64,000 bases of DNA, taken from assembly GCA_946221065.1 (NCBI GenBank), contig CAMIIO010000005.1:1-64000 (forward strand), given 5' to 3'. This document shows, piece by piece, positions 55,062 to 63,891 of this stretch; positions within the stretch are counted from its first letter, which is position 1; each line of letters starts with the position of its first letter. A program made the translations under genes and the position numbers. The notes beneath the pieces are model-generated. The model was given only the letters and a program-made list of their open reading frames with translations, did not search any database and was not told the origin of the DNA. This DNA comes from an uncultured Rothia sp. Lineage in GTDB: Bacteria > Actinomycetota > Actinomycetes > Actinomycetales > Micrococcaceae.

Positions 55062-55994
55062 CTAGATGCCAATAAAATGTCGTACCGCGTCTAACCGAAG
55101 TACATTGATTTGTGCATCAGCTTTCTGTCGAGTCTGTGGTTTAGCATTGAAGGCGATACTCAGAGCAGCTTCCTCCATCATGAGCTCATCATTTGCGCCA
55201 TCGCCCACCGCAATAATCTGCTTTTTGGAGACACCTGCTTCTTTAGCCCACTCCTTAAGAGCCTTCTTCTTTTCTTCTGGGGTAATCACCGTTCCATATA
55301 CCTCACCTATCAATTCGCCCTTGCGGATATCTAAGGCGTTGGCGCGCGCAAAATCTAGACTTGATCGTTCAGCAATGGGTCGTAAAACTTCAATAAATCC
55401 ACCGGAAACAGCTCCAACCACATGGCCGTGTTCATGGAGAGCGTTGATGAGAGTCTGCGCTCCGGGAGTAAAAATAATCTGCTCTGCTAGATCACTTAAA
55501 ATATGTTCTGGCTGACCTTTTAATGTTGCCACCCGTTCCCGCAAAGAAGCTTCAAAATCTAATTCTCCCTGCATCGCAAGCTGGGTAATTTTGCGAACCT
55601 GTTCACCGGTTCCTGCTACTTCGGCAAGTTCATCAATAACTTCATGTTGAATTAGGGTTGAGTCAACGTCCAACACGACTAACTTCTTTTCATCTGAAGT
55701 TAGCTCAGCAGGAACTGCGCTTAAATCCATGGCAGCGGTTTCTGTAATGGGTAACTCTCGAAGAGCTTCACGTAAAGTTTCGATAGATCCCGAGTATTGA
55801 GCAGCTGCAATATAGCTCCGATATTCCGGACCTTCAGCTTCCCCTGGAGTTCTTGTGCCCGGAGCTTCTAGCTGCATGCCAGCTTCAAGCTCTAGACCTG
55901 AAATTGAACGTAAAGCCTGTGCTAGTAGTTCTTCATTGATTTCTGCAAATGCGTTATGCGGAGTAATTCCGACAATTGTTACCTGGTTACTCAT
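55062..55994 (-). CDS. serB: Phosphoserine phosphatase SerB
   Basis: A 310-residue HAD enzyme that makes L-serine from phosphoserine. An N-terminal ACT-like region (VTIVGITPHNAFA) is followed by motif I LDVDSTLIQHEVIDEL (about 110) and motif IV VGDGANDELMM. ATG 55994 lacks a ribosome site; TAGACT lies 7 nt before it, so the message may be leaderless. Confidence 0.95.
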   Translation of the reverse strand: MSNQVTIVGITPHNAFAEINEELLAQALRSISGLELEAGMQLEAPGTRTPGEAEGPEYRSYIAAAQYSGSIETLREALRELPITETAAMDLSAVPAELTSDEKKLVVLDVDSTLIQHEVIDELAEVAGTGEQVRKITQLAMQGELDFEASLRERVATLKGQPEHILSDLAEQIIFTPGAQTLINALHEHGHVVGAVSGGFIEVLRPIAERSSLDFARANALDIRKGELIGEVYGTVITPEEKKKALKEWAKEAGVSKKQIIAVGDGANDELMMEEAALSIAFNAKPQTRQKADAQINVLRLDAVRHFIGI

Positions 55995-56095
55995 AAATAT
56001 CAGTCTAGTGAACAATGCGCTACCTGTAGTAGTGGTGAGGGACTTCTCGAGTCACCTATTTTTTTACAGCTAAGCGGCAGGATAAAGTTAGCAGT

Positions 56096-56890
56096 ATGAG
56101 CGCAGTGTTAGAACTAGTACAGGTAAATGTGGTTCGCGGCGGCAAGAATCTCTTGACCAACGTGAACTGGACGGTCAATGAGTCAGAACGATGGATTATA
56201 CTCGGTCCCAATGGTGCCGGAAAATCAACTCTTTTGTCTATCGCAGCTGCCCGGCTTCATCCGACCTCCGGCATGGTAGATATCCTTGAGGAAATTCTTG
56301 GCGCAGTAGATGTTTTTGAACTCCGCCCGCGCATTGGGGTTTCTTCTGCTACTCTCGCCAGCACCATTCCCGACGACGAAAAAGTTCGTGACGTCGTCGT
56401 GACAGCAGCCTACGGGGTGTCCGGACGCTGGAATGAAGAATATGACGGTATGGACGATTCTCGAGCTAGAGAACTATTGTCTGATTGGGGTATCGCAGAT
56501 CTTGCTGAACGCCGTTTCGGTACGCTTTCTGAAGGAGAAAAGAAACGTACGTTAATTGCCCGAGCTTTGATGACTGATCCGGAACTTCTTTTGCTAGATG
56601 AGCCGGGTGCTGGAATGGATATTTCCGGACGTGAAGACCTGGTAGCTCGACTTTCCGAGCTGGCTCAGGATCGATTTGCTCCGGCTACTGTTTTGGTAAC
56701 TCACCACCTTGAAGAAATTCCTCCGGGATTCACTCATGCATTGTTAATTCGTGAAGGTCGTGTGGTAGCTGCCGGGCCGATCGAACAGACAATCACCGCT
56801 GAGAATCTTCACGAAACATACGGTATGAATTTTGAGCTTTCTGTAAACGACCAAGGACGTTACTCGGCGTTCGCCAAAATTTCTCGCTAG
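56096..56890 (+). CDS. ABC transporter ATP-binding protein (YlmA-like)
   Basis: A 264-residue stand-alone ATPase with Walker A LGPNGAGKSTLLS (about 38), signature LSEGEKKRTLIARAL, and Walker B LLLLDEPGAGMD. No permease gene is near. ATG 56096 lacks a ribosome site and has TAAAGT 7 nt upstream. The signature has Glu in place of the second Gly of LSGGE, as in some YlmA/ModF-type members. Partner and substrate are unknown. Confidence 0.88.
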   Translation: MSAVLELVQVNVVRGGKNLLTNVNWTVNESERWIILGPNGAGKSTLLSIAAARLHPTSGMVDILEEILGAVDVFELRPRIGVSSATLASTIPDDEKVRDVVVTAAYGVSGRWNEEYDGMDDSRARELLSDWGIADLAERRFGTLSEGEKKRTLIARALMTDPELLLLDEPGAGMDISGREDLVARLSELAQDRFAPATVLVTHHLEEIPPGFTHALLIREGRVVAAGPIEQTITAENLHETYGMNFELSVNDQGRYSAFAKISR

Positions 56891-56972
56891 TTCTATCGCA
56901 TAAAGGACGCCTATCTCTCTGCGAGTATGCAGAGCCACTGGTCAGCGTGCTCGTAGAGAGAGGTAAAAATTG

Positions 56973-57851
56973 ATGATTAAGCCAAAACAACTTTCAGCTG
57001 AAGAAATACGTGAGCGTGCTGAACGGGTAGCTAGCATTTCTTCTGTTTGTCCTCTGGCAGATATGCCTCAGAGCACTCGGCGATATTTTGAAAAACTTAC
57101 CGATGTTAAATTGCGCGCGGTGCAAGAGCCTGAGTGGGGTATTTACCTTGCTGAATCTTCTAAAGTTATCCGTCGGGCTGTACAAGCCGGGCACAAGCCG
57201 TTTGCTTTTTTAATGAGTGAGAAGTGGGCAGATGATTTATCAGATGTCTTAGAAAACTATCCGCATGTTCCTGCTTATGTTGGTTCGGAGGAGGAACTTG
57301 AAGTAGTGACTGGGTTTCATCTGCATCGAGGAGCTCTAGCCGCGATGTGTAGACCCTCCCCGCTGCCGGTTTCTGAGATTATTCGGGGGACAAGACGAGT
57401 AGCTATTCTTGAAGACATCGTAGATCATACTAATGTGGGAGCTATATTTCGTTCGGCAGCTGCTTTGGACGTTGATGCGGTATTAGTAACTCCTCGATGT
57501 GCTGATCCACTGTACCGACGATCTATTAGAGTATCTATGGGAACAGTATTTCAAGTGCCGTGGACTAGGTTGCACGATTGGCCTGAAAGCCTGCTGGAGC
57601 TTCATCGCGCGGGTTTTCGTAGTGTAGCTTTGGCTCTGCAAGAGGATTCTTTAACGCTTGCCGAGCTGGGTGAGCGTAATGATGAGAAACTGGCTCTTAT
57701 TCTTGGCACCGAAGGGCACGGTTTGCACCGAAAAACTTTGGAAAGGGCACAGGATACCGTCATGATTCCTATGTCTCACGGTGTTGATTCTTTGAATGTG
57801 GCAGCCGCGTCAGCTGTAGCGTTTTGGGAGACGCGCCCAAAAGGTGATTAA
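56973..57851 (+). CDS. RNA 2'-O-methyltransferase, TrmH/SpoU family
   Basis: A 292-residue SPOUT enzyme with an N-terminal substrate-binding region and the C-terminal motifs DHTNVGAIFRSAAALDVDAV (motif 1), LGTEGHGL (motif 2) and PMSHGVDSLNVAAASAVAFWE (motif 3). It should methylate a ribose in tRNA or rRNA; which site cannot be told. ATG 56973 has GAGAGG 9 nt upstream; the preceding TTG codon is not preferred. Confidence 0.93.
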   Translation: MIKPKQLSAEEIRERAERVASISSVCPLADMPQSTRRYFEKLTDVKLRAVQEPEWGIYLAESSKVIRRAVQAGHKPFAFLMSEKWADDLSDVLENYPHVPAYVGSEEELEVVTGFHLHRGALAAMCRPSPLPVSEIIRGTRRVAILEDIVDHTNVGAIFRSAAALDVDAVLVTPRCADPLYRRSIRVSMGTVFQVPWTRLHDWPESLLELHRAGFRSVALALQEDSLTLAELGERNDEKLALILGTEGHGLHRKTLERAQDTVMIPMSHGVDSLNVAAASAVAFWETRPKGD

Positions 57852-57992
57852 CTTTTCTCATGATTGAGCGAGAAACTTCTCGTAAAGAATGTTATTGTAA
57901 AGAGTTGGTTATTTGACCGCTGGTGCGCTTATGCGCATTATCCATCTCTCAAGAATTTCTGGCAAAATCCAGGAATAGAAGAAGGTATAACA

Positions 57993-58250
57993 ATGAAGGC
58001 TGAAATCCACCCGGATTACCACCCGGTACTGTTTCGTGATCTTGCATCGGGCAAGACCATTCTCACCAAGTCCACTATGACTTCCACCAAGACTGAAACT
58101 TGGGAAGACGGTAACGAGTACCCTCTCGTTGAGGTCGAAATTTCTTCTGAATCTCACCCGTTCTACACCGGCAAGCAGCGCATCATGGACTCCGCTGGCC
58201 GTGTGGAGCGCTTCAATGCACGTTTCAAGAACTTTGGTAAAAAAGCATAA
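57993..58250 (+). CDS. rpmE2: 50S ribosomal protein L31 type B
   Basis: An 85-residue L31 with MKAEIHPDYHPVLFRDLASG and no Cys, which marks the zinc-free type B form used when zinc is scarce. ATG 57993 follows GAAGGTATAAC. No clear Zur box was found upstream; a TGCGC...GCGCA repeat lies at about 57,926-57,939. Confidence 0.96.
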   Translation: MKAEIHPDYHPVLFRDLASGKTILTKSTMTSTKTETWEDGNEYPLVEVEISSESHPFYTGKQRIMDSAGRVERFNARFKNFGKKA

Positions 58251-58278
58251 GTTCTTCTCTGATCTAGATATCAGAATC

Positions 58279-58322
58279 ACACCCCTCACCGTATCAATGA
58301 TTGCGGTTGTGGGGTGTTTTTA
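58279..58322 (+). terminator. Terminator after the L31 gene
   Basis: ACACCCC (58279-58285) pairs with GGGGTGT (58311-58317), followed by TTTTTA. The loop is long (25 nt) but can fold further (CACCG with CGGTTG). Confidence 0.7.
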
Positions 58323-58395
58323 CGTATTCACTGACTAGAATGGGTACAAATCTAGCTTATTAGCCCATACTATTGGATATGTGAAAGGGGTATCG

Positions 58396-59562
58396 ATGTC
58401 TCAAGCGGTAGACACGAATCAACCCAAATCTCGGAAAAAGAGGAGGATTATTGCCGGAGTTATCTTGGGGATTATCCTTCTTCTAGGTATAGGTAGCTGC
58501 GCCTATATCGCATCGATAGGTTCCGCTTGGAACAACGGTACGGAGAAGTTTGAAGGAAATACTTTCCCACAAGACGACGGAAAAATTAGTGATAGTGCTT
58601 TAGAAGCATTCAAAAAGAACTTTGCCGCTGCCAACGAACCTAACAAAGACGGTATCCCGGTGAATGCTAATGGGAAAAAGAACATCACCGATAATGACAA
58701 AAATGGAAACGGCATCCCCGATGATTTAGAAGGCGGTAAAACAACTGATCGCCCTAGGGAATCTGGCGCAACAGATATTCTTTTGCTGGGTAGCGACTCG
58801 CGTGCAGGCACAGCAGAGTCTATCCATGTTCAGGGGCAACGTGCAGACACCATCATGTTATTGCATATCCCTAAAGATAGTAACGATGCTTATCTCATTT
58901 CTATTATGCGTGATACCTGGGTAAATATCCCTGGGTTTAGTTCCGCTAAAATCAACGCAGGCTTAAACTACGGTGGTTTGGATCTGCAGATTGCTACTAT
59001 TGAGCAACTGCTCAATACTCGCATTGACCACGTAGCGGAGATTGACTTTACTGGCTTCAAGGGACTCACTGATGAGGTGGGTGGTGTTACTGTAAACGTT
59101 CCTTTCGCATTTTCTGGTGACGGCGTCAGCTTTAATGCCGGACCCCAGCACATGGACGGAGACACGGCTCTTACTTTTGTGCGTCAGCGCTACCAATTTG
59201 CCGACGGCGACTACCAGCGAGTGCGTAATCAGCGCGCTTATGTTGATGGGCTGGTCCAGACTCTTAAGGGTAAGGGAGCCTTCAACAACCTGGTGAACTT
59301 TAAATCTATGGTGCAAACCGTCTCTCCCTATGTAAAGGTCGATTCTGGTTTAGATGCTGCTACTCTTGCATCTATTGGGGCACCTGCTGTTTCTTCCGGT
59401 GGTGTTGATTTACATATGATGACGTTGCCTAATGCTGGTACTGGGTGGTCTTTGGACGGTCAATCCATTGTAGTTCTAGATACCACTGCTACAGATGCCT
59501 TGTCGAATGCTTTGAATAATGGAACTATGGCAGATTTCGTGGCAACTTACGGATCTGGCTAA
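58396..59562 (+). CDS. LCP (LytR-CpsA-Psr) family wall-polymer transferase
   Basis: A 388-residue protein with a basic N-terminus, one membrane span (about 20-42) and an external LCP domain starting at TDILLLGSDSRAG; PHMDGDTALTFVRQRYQFADGDYQRVRNQ and the metal- and pyrophosphate-binding Arg and Asp residues are present. LCP enzymes attach anionic polymers to peptidoglycan. Between span and domain lies an Asp/Asn-rich stretch, DNDKNGNGIPDDLEGG (about 97-112), like calcium-binding thrombospondin type 3 repeats. ATG 58396 follows GAAAGGGG. Confidence 0.93.
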   Translation: MSQAVDTNQPKSRKKRRIIAGVILGIILLLGIGSCAYIASIGSAWNNGTEKFEGNTFPQDDGKISDSALEAFKKNFAAANEPNKDGIPVNANGKKNITDNDKNGNGIPDDLEGGKTTDRPRESGATDILLLGSDSRAGTAESIHVQGQRADTIMLLHIPKDSNDAYLISIMRDTWVNIPGFSSAKINAGLNYGGLDLQIATIEQLLNTRIDHVAEIDFTGFKGLTDEVGGVTVNVPFAFSGDGVSFNAGPQHMDGDTALTFVRQRYQFADGDYQRVRNQRAYVDGLVQTLKGKGAFNNLVNFKSMVQTVSPYVKVDSGLDAATLASIGAPAVSSGGVDLHMMTLPNAGTGWSLDGQSIVVLDTTATDALSNALNNGTMADFVATYGSG

Positions 59563-59585
59563 GCAATCTATATTTGCTGATAGAT

Positions 59586-59621
59586 AGAGGGCTTCGAGAG
59601 TAAAATCTCGAAGCCCTCTTT
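59586..59621. terminator. Bidirectional terminator after the LCP gene
   Basis: AGAGGGCTTCGAGA pairs perfectly with TCTCGAAGCCCTCT across a 6-nt loop, followed by TTTACT, between convergent genes. Confidence 0.9.
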
Positions 59622-59661
59622 ACTGGTACGAAGTATTCTTTTATAGGTTCAGATCGTATAG

Positions 59662-60822
59662 CTATGATTTATAACTTGATTCGGTGTTTTCTTCAGTCAC
59701 ACGATTCATATAGATGCCTAAGAATAGTATAGAGGTGCCTAGGACTATCGCAACTATTCCGATCATGGGACGTGAGAAAAGCACAATCACACCAACGATA
59801 AAAATAAGTCCCCCAAGAATACCTAACAGAAGGGTCATCCGTTGGGTAGGGCTAGTTGATCTTTTGTTTTCTGAAGTCACGGGCGCAGGAGACTCTTGCG
59901 TGGGGGGCGCAGGAGGGGGTGTGAGTGATCCTACGAGTCCACGACGTTTCTTTCCTGCCGCCAGATGTTGACGGTGTTTTTCACCCTCTGTTGGTACAAA
60001 AGCATCTGCTACCTCAAAAGAATCTGTATCCGGCAATAGTTCAGGCACATTATTTGGCAACTCAGCAAACCATTCTTGAGGAAGATCGTGTGCGCGAACG
60101 GCTTGAACTGTAAGAGATACTTCAAAATTTGTACCTCGAATAGTTCCCCAAGCACTAGTAAGTTTATTGTGTTCGAATGCATAGCGAACTATGGGAACGA
60201 GTTGTTCGGACATTTGAGTACTGAGGCGACCTACTTTTTTGCGGTCATGAAAGACCTCTATGATGTCAGTGAACGTACCATCAGCGTTACGTACTTGGTT
60301 TGCTTCCAGAGAAAGTATGAGACGCCCTTCTCCGCTGGGAGGAAGAATACTGTGTAGATACTCTGAGTAGTCTTTTTCGTCAAGAACTTTCATTGAGGGA
60401 CCTTGGGGGAGTAAGGTCGCCTGCTGAGGTGCTTGGTTGAGAGGGAAAAGTGAGCCCGGCGGGCTGAGGGAAAGAATTCCCTGACTTTCAATATATTCTT
60501 CGTGGTTTTGCCGTCGTAATACGGCTGAGAGTTGCATCTGCACGATAGCTTCGTAGCCCGAGGCTATAACGCGGGTAATAGGTTTCCAGTATTGAGCAGA
60601 GTCTTCGGGGGAAAGTCTGCCAACTTTGATGTCATCGATGTACACAGCAATGCTATGTGACTCATAGGGGTTGTCAGGCTCAGGAACAAGGCGAGCTTCA
60701 CCATTCCAGATTCTTTCCCGATCTATTTGAAGCTCTTCAAAGACCTGCAAAATCTCGGCATCGTAGTAATCATTGGTTATCACGTGTACGGATCCACGAT
60801 CGCCGAGTGCATAGTCAGCCAC
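59662..60822 (-). CDS. Membrane protein with HIRAN-like domain
   Basis: A 386-residue protein. Residues about 30-85 read ARLVPEPDNPYESHSIAVYI then VGRLSPEDSAQYWKPI, a pattern like HIRAN domains of Gram-positive phage and chromosomal proteins. A second region (about 160-255: LILSLEANQVRN, VFHDRKKVGRLS) looks like a diverged second copy. A Pro-rich linker (about 300-325) precedes two membrane spans (about 330-350 and 354-372). The soluble part would be cytosolic or external depending on topology, which is unresolved. GTG 60822 is used because AAGGAG lies 6 nt before it. Function unknown. Confidence 0.75.
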   Translation of the reverse strand: MADYALGDRGSVHVITNDYYDAEILQVFEELQIDRERIWNGEARLVPEPDNPYESHSIAVYIDDIKVGRLSPEDSAQYWKPITRVIASGYEAIVQMQLSAVLRRQNHEEYIESQGILSLSPPGSLFPLNQAPQQATLLPQGPSMKVLDEKDYSEYLHSILPPSGEGRLILSLEANQVRNADGTFTDIIEVFHDRKKVGRLSTQMSEQLVPIVRYAFEHNKLTSAWGTIRGTNFEVSLTVQAVRAHDLPQEWFAELPNNVPELLPDTDSFEVADAFVPTEGEKHRQHLAAGKKRRGLVGSLTPPPAPPTQESPAPVTSENKRSTSPTQRMTLLLGILGGLIFIVGVIVLFSRPMIGIVAIVLGTSILFLGIYMNRVTEENTESSYKS

Positions 60823-60869
60823 GGTCTGCTCCTTCAAGATCGGTTTTACTCAACTTATAGCTTCTCACG

Positions 60870-60914
60870 AAAAAACTGGTTTGACACCGTAATTTGGTGT
60901 CAAACCAGTTTTTT
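60870..60914 (-). terminator. Terminator of pepN
   Basis: AAAAAACTGGTTTGACACC pairs perfectly with GGTGTCAAACCAGTTTTTT across a 7-nt loop, giving A and T tracts on both sides. It lies 40 nt past the pepN stop. Confidence 0.93.
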
Positions 60915-60953
60915 TAGTTCCTGAATTTATGGTTGGAATAGGGTAAGTAATTT

Positions 60954-63602
60954 TTATGGGGCAAGATTATATTGCTGGGCTGTCAAAAAGCGCTCTGCAT
61001 TATCTTTTTCTTCGAGGATTAGGCGCCTCAATGCCGTGGGGGCCTGTGGATTGTTTTCCAACCACTGTTGCGCTTGAATTGTCACGGGATTCTTCTCTGC
61101 TGAGCCAGATTGAATGGTAGCCAAAGGAAAAAGCCCCAGAACTACTCGTGATGCCATTCCAATAGAACGCTTGTCCCAGGTATCTAGCAATTGTTCAAAA
61201 TATGGCTTGATATAGGGGCTATGCATTTCGGAGGGGCCTGCCTGGAATCCTTCAGCGGTTGCTGAAAGCTGATCGTTGGATAGGTCAGCAGATTCAATAA
61301 CGTCGGTGAAGGCTTCGCGCTTAATTGCGGGATCCGGTATTGAGGCTTTAGCTAGAGCAAGTCCTCGGTCTGCTATTGCGCTTTGATAGCCATCTCTGTA
61401 GCTTTGCAATTCTTCTACTGTAACTTGGCACTGTGCTGCCAGTGCAACAAGAGCTGACCATCCAAGTGTTTGGCTGAGATTTACTCCGGATACCCCTGGA
61501 ATATCCTCATGGTGACGTTGCTGCGCTCCTGCAGAAACCTTGCGGGCAAAGTCAAGCCCTGCGGAGGTACGTGAGGCAACAGAGAGCATTGCTCGAACTA
61601 GGATGAGCTGCTCATCGCTTCCTGCTTCTGCGTTCTCTAGGGCCTTGCTGAGTCCCTGGTAGAGACAATCCCATAGGGGCTGACGGTTTTGTTCTGGAGT
61701 GTAATACACAATAGCTGACTGAGCCTGTTGGGTAATGCTAAATAAAAGCGTTGCAGAATGTTCACGAGAGGCATGGGCACATACGGCTTTAACATAATCT
61801 TTAGCATGTAATTGTCCATCGCGTACCTGATTCCAGAGGCTTCCCCAGATAAGTCCTCGGCTTAGTGCGTCGTCGATAGTGGAAACAAGTTCTAGAGCCT
61901 TTGCACGCCCGTCTGCTTCGCTCAAAATTGTTTTAGCGTAGGTGAGGTCTTCGGCATTGAGTAATAGGACTGTGGCGTTTGCAACAGCCTCACGCTGGGT
62001 GGAAGTTAGGTCTACAGAAATTTCTGAGGTGGCTCCGGCAGGGAATTCAACAGAAATGGTATCTGTGGGAATTAGTTTTTCAGACTTTTCAGTAAAAAGC
62101 TGTATTTTGAATTGATGTGGACGTCCTAGCTCTGTTGGAACGCTGGGCGGCAACTCCTGTTTGATTAACAGTGTCTCAAGGTGGTTCTTATCATTAAAAA
62201 CTTGTTCAGTGGTCAAGGTCGACAGCCCCATGGTCTCAAGCCATGCGGCTGACCACGCTAGTACGTCTCGGTCAGAGACTTCATTCAGCACTTCAAGGAA
62301 ATCTTGCAAAGTGGTGTTATCCCACTCGAATCGCTTGAAATATACCCGTGCTGCTTCAATAAAGGTTTCAAACCCTACGTAGGCTACGAGCTGCTTGAGC
62401 ACAGATGAGCCCTTTGCATAGGTAATACCATCGAAGTTCTGGCGAGCTGCTTCGAGATGAGGGATATCGGCCACAATGGGGTGGGTGGTAGGTAATTGGT
62501 CCTGGCCGTAGGCCCAGGCTTTACGGCGATTGGCAAAGGTTACCCAGGATTCATCAAATTTGGCTGCTTGCTCGGCACCAAGGGTTCCCATATATTCAGC
62601 AAAAGATTCTTTCAGCCACAAATCGTTCCACCACTTCATGGTAACGAGGTCGCCAAACCACATGTGGCTCATCTCGTGGCAGATAACGTTGGCGCGTCCT
62701 TCTAACTGAGCCTCTGTGGCTCCTGATTCAAAAAGGTAGCTTTCGGTAAAAGTTACCATGCCAGGATTTTCCATTGCGCCCAGGTTGTACTCCGGAACGA
62801 ACGCCTGCTCATATTTGGGATATGGATAGGGGTAATCGAAAAGATCCTGGAAGAAATCTAACCCATTTTTAGTGATGGTGAAGATATTTTCGTAATCGAA
62901 GTGTTCTTTGAGTGATTGACGACAGTAGGCCACGAGCGGGATGCTACCCGAGTTAACTTGTGAAGCGGGATGGTACATATCGTTGACGGCAAAATATTCG
63001 CCGGCAAGGATAGTGGTGATGTAGGTAGAAATTTTTGCGGTGGGTTTGAAAACTCGTTTGCTGATATTTGAGTCTGCTGGATCTTCTAGGGTCTTTTCCA
63101 GCTCTGCGTTAGAGCTAACTATCCAATTCTTGGGTGCGGTAATACGGAAGTTAAATTCTGCTTTGAGGTCGGGCTGTTCAAAATTGGGAAAGACTCGTCG
63201 ACAATCAGCTGGTTCGTATTGGGTGTAGAGGTAGACCTTTTCGTCGGCAGGGTCAAAATACCGATGCATACCTTCGCCTGAGCGGGAGTATAGAGAACTT
63301 CCGTGGATGGTGAGGATGTTTTCCTTTTGCAAGTTGGGAAGATTGATGCGGGAGCCATCGACGACGTCGTGAATATTTAGAAGTGTTCCGTTGAGCTTGA
63401 TGGAGTCTACTGCATGATGAATGTAGTCAATAAATGTGCTCTCGCCTTCGTGGGCAGCAAATTTGACGGTTGTTGCGGTGGGATAACTAGTAAAGTTTGC
63501 GTCTGCAGCATTGGTGAGGTCTACATGTACGTCGTAACTGTGGACGGTAAGTAGTTCGGAGCGGCGGGCTGCTTCTTCTTGAGTTAAATTTTCGTTTTTC
63601 AC
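60954..63602 (-). CDS. pepN: Aminopeptidase N (M1 family)
   Basis: An 882-residue zinc aminopeptidase with GAMENPGMVTF (substrate N-terminus binding, about 270) and HEMSH followed 18 residues later by ESFAEYMG (zinc ligands and catalytic Glu, about 305-330). The long C-terminal ERAP1-like domain is complete. I chose GTG 63602 because LTQEEAARRSELLTVHSYDV matches the usual family start; TACTAT lies 7 nt upstream and no ribosome site is present, so it may be leaderless. Further upstream in-frame starts would add 41 non-conserved residues. Confidence 0.95.
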   Translation of the reverse strand: MKNENLTQEEAARRSELLTVHSYDVHVDLTNAADANFTSYPTATTVKFAAHEGESTFIDYIHHAVDSIKLNGTLLNIHDVVDGSRINLPNLQKENILTIHGSSLYSRSGEGMHRYFDPADEKVYLYTQYEPADCRRVFPNFEQPDLKAEFNFRITAPKNWIVSSNAELEKTLEDPADSNISKRVFKPTAKISTYITTILAGEYFAVNDMYHPASQVNSGSIPLVAYCRQSLKEHFDYENIFTITKNGLDFFQDLFDYPYPYPKYEQAFVPEYNLGAMENPGMVTFTESYLFESGATEAQLEGRANVICHEMSHMWFGDLVTMKWWNDLWLKESFAEYMGTLGAEQAAKFDESWVTFANRRKAWAYGQDQLPTTHPIVADIPHLEAARQNFDGITYAKGSSVLKQLVAYVGFETFIEAARVYFKRFEWDNTTLQDFLEVLNEVSDRDVLAWSAAWLETMGLSTLTTEQVFNDKNHLETLLIKQELPPSVPTELGRPHQFKIQLFTEKSEKLIPTDTISVEFPAGATSEISVDLTSTQREAVANATVLLLNAEDLTYAKTILSEADGRAKALELVSTIDDALSRGLIWGSLWNQVRDGQLHAKDYVKAVCAHASREHSATLLFSITQQAQSAIVYYTPEQNRQPLWDCLYQGLSKALENAEAGSDEQLILVRAMLSVASRTSAGLDFARKVSAGAQQRHHEDIPGVSGVNLSQTLGWSALVALAAQCQVTVEELQSYRDGYQSAIADRGLALAKASIPDPAIKREAFTDVIESADLSNDQLSATAEGFQAGPSEMHSPYIKPYFEQLLDTWDKRSIGMASRVVLGLFPLATIQSGSAEKNPVTIQAQQWLENNPQAPTALRRLILEEKDNAERFLTAQQYNLAP

Positions 63603-63743
63603 AGTGTCTATAGTAACGCCGAAGATGTTGTGTTGCAGAACACTCAAAAAGATACACTTTCGATTTGCGCACCAGGTCAAATCCGTGTAAATTATTACCT
63701 GTTGCCGCGAGAGATTGCTTAGCAAATAGCTCGTACATCACCT

Positions 63744-63830
63744 GCGCGGGTGGCGGAATAGGCAGACGCGCTAGCTTGAGGTGCTAGTCCTCATATATCG
63801 AGGGTGGGGGTTCAAGTCCCCCTCCGCGCA
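63744..63830 (+). tRNA. tRNA-Leu (anticodon GAG)
   Basis: An 87-nt class II tRNA. GCGCGGG (63744-63750) pairs with TCCGCGC (63823-63829), with one G-T pair. The anticodon stem CTAGC and GCTAG encloses the loop TTGAGGT, anticodon GAG at 63778-63780, reading CTC/CTT leucine codons. A long variable arm and the T arm GGGGGTTCAAGTCCCCC follow. CCA is not encoded. Confidence 0.97.
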
Positions 63831-63858
63831 CAGAGTTTCTCGTATTGAGAAGCATAAA

Positions 63859-63891
63859 AAAGGCTCCCATGGAAACATGGGAGCCTTTCTT
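63859..63891 (+). terminator. Terminator after tRNA-Leu
   Basis: AAAGGCTCCCAT pairs perfectly with ATGGGAGCCTTT across a 6-nt loop, followed by CTT. Nothing else was recognised from here to the window end. Confidence 0.88.
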
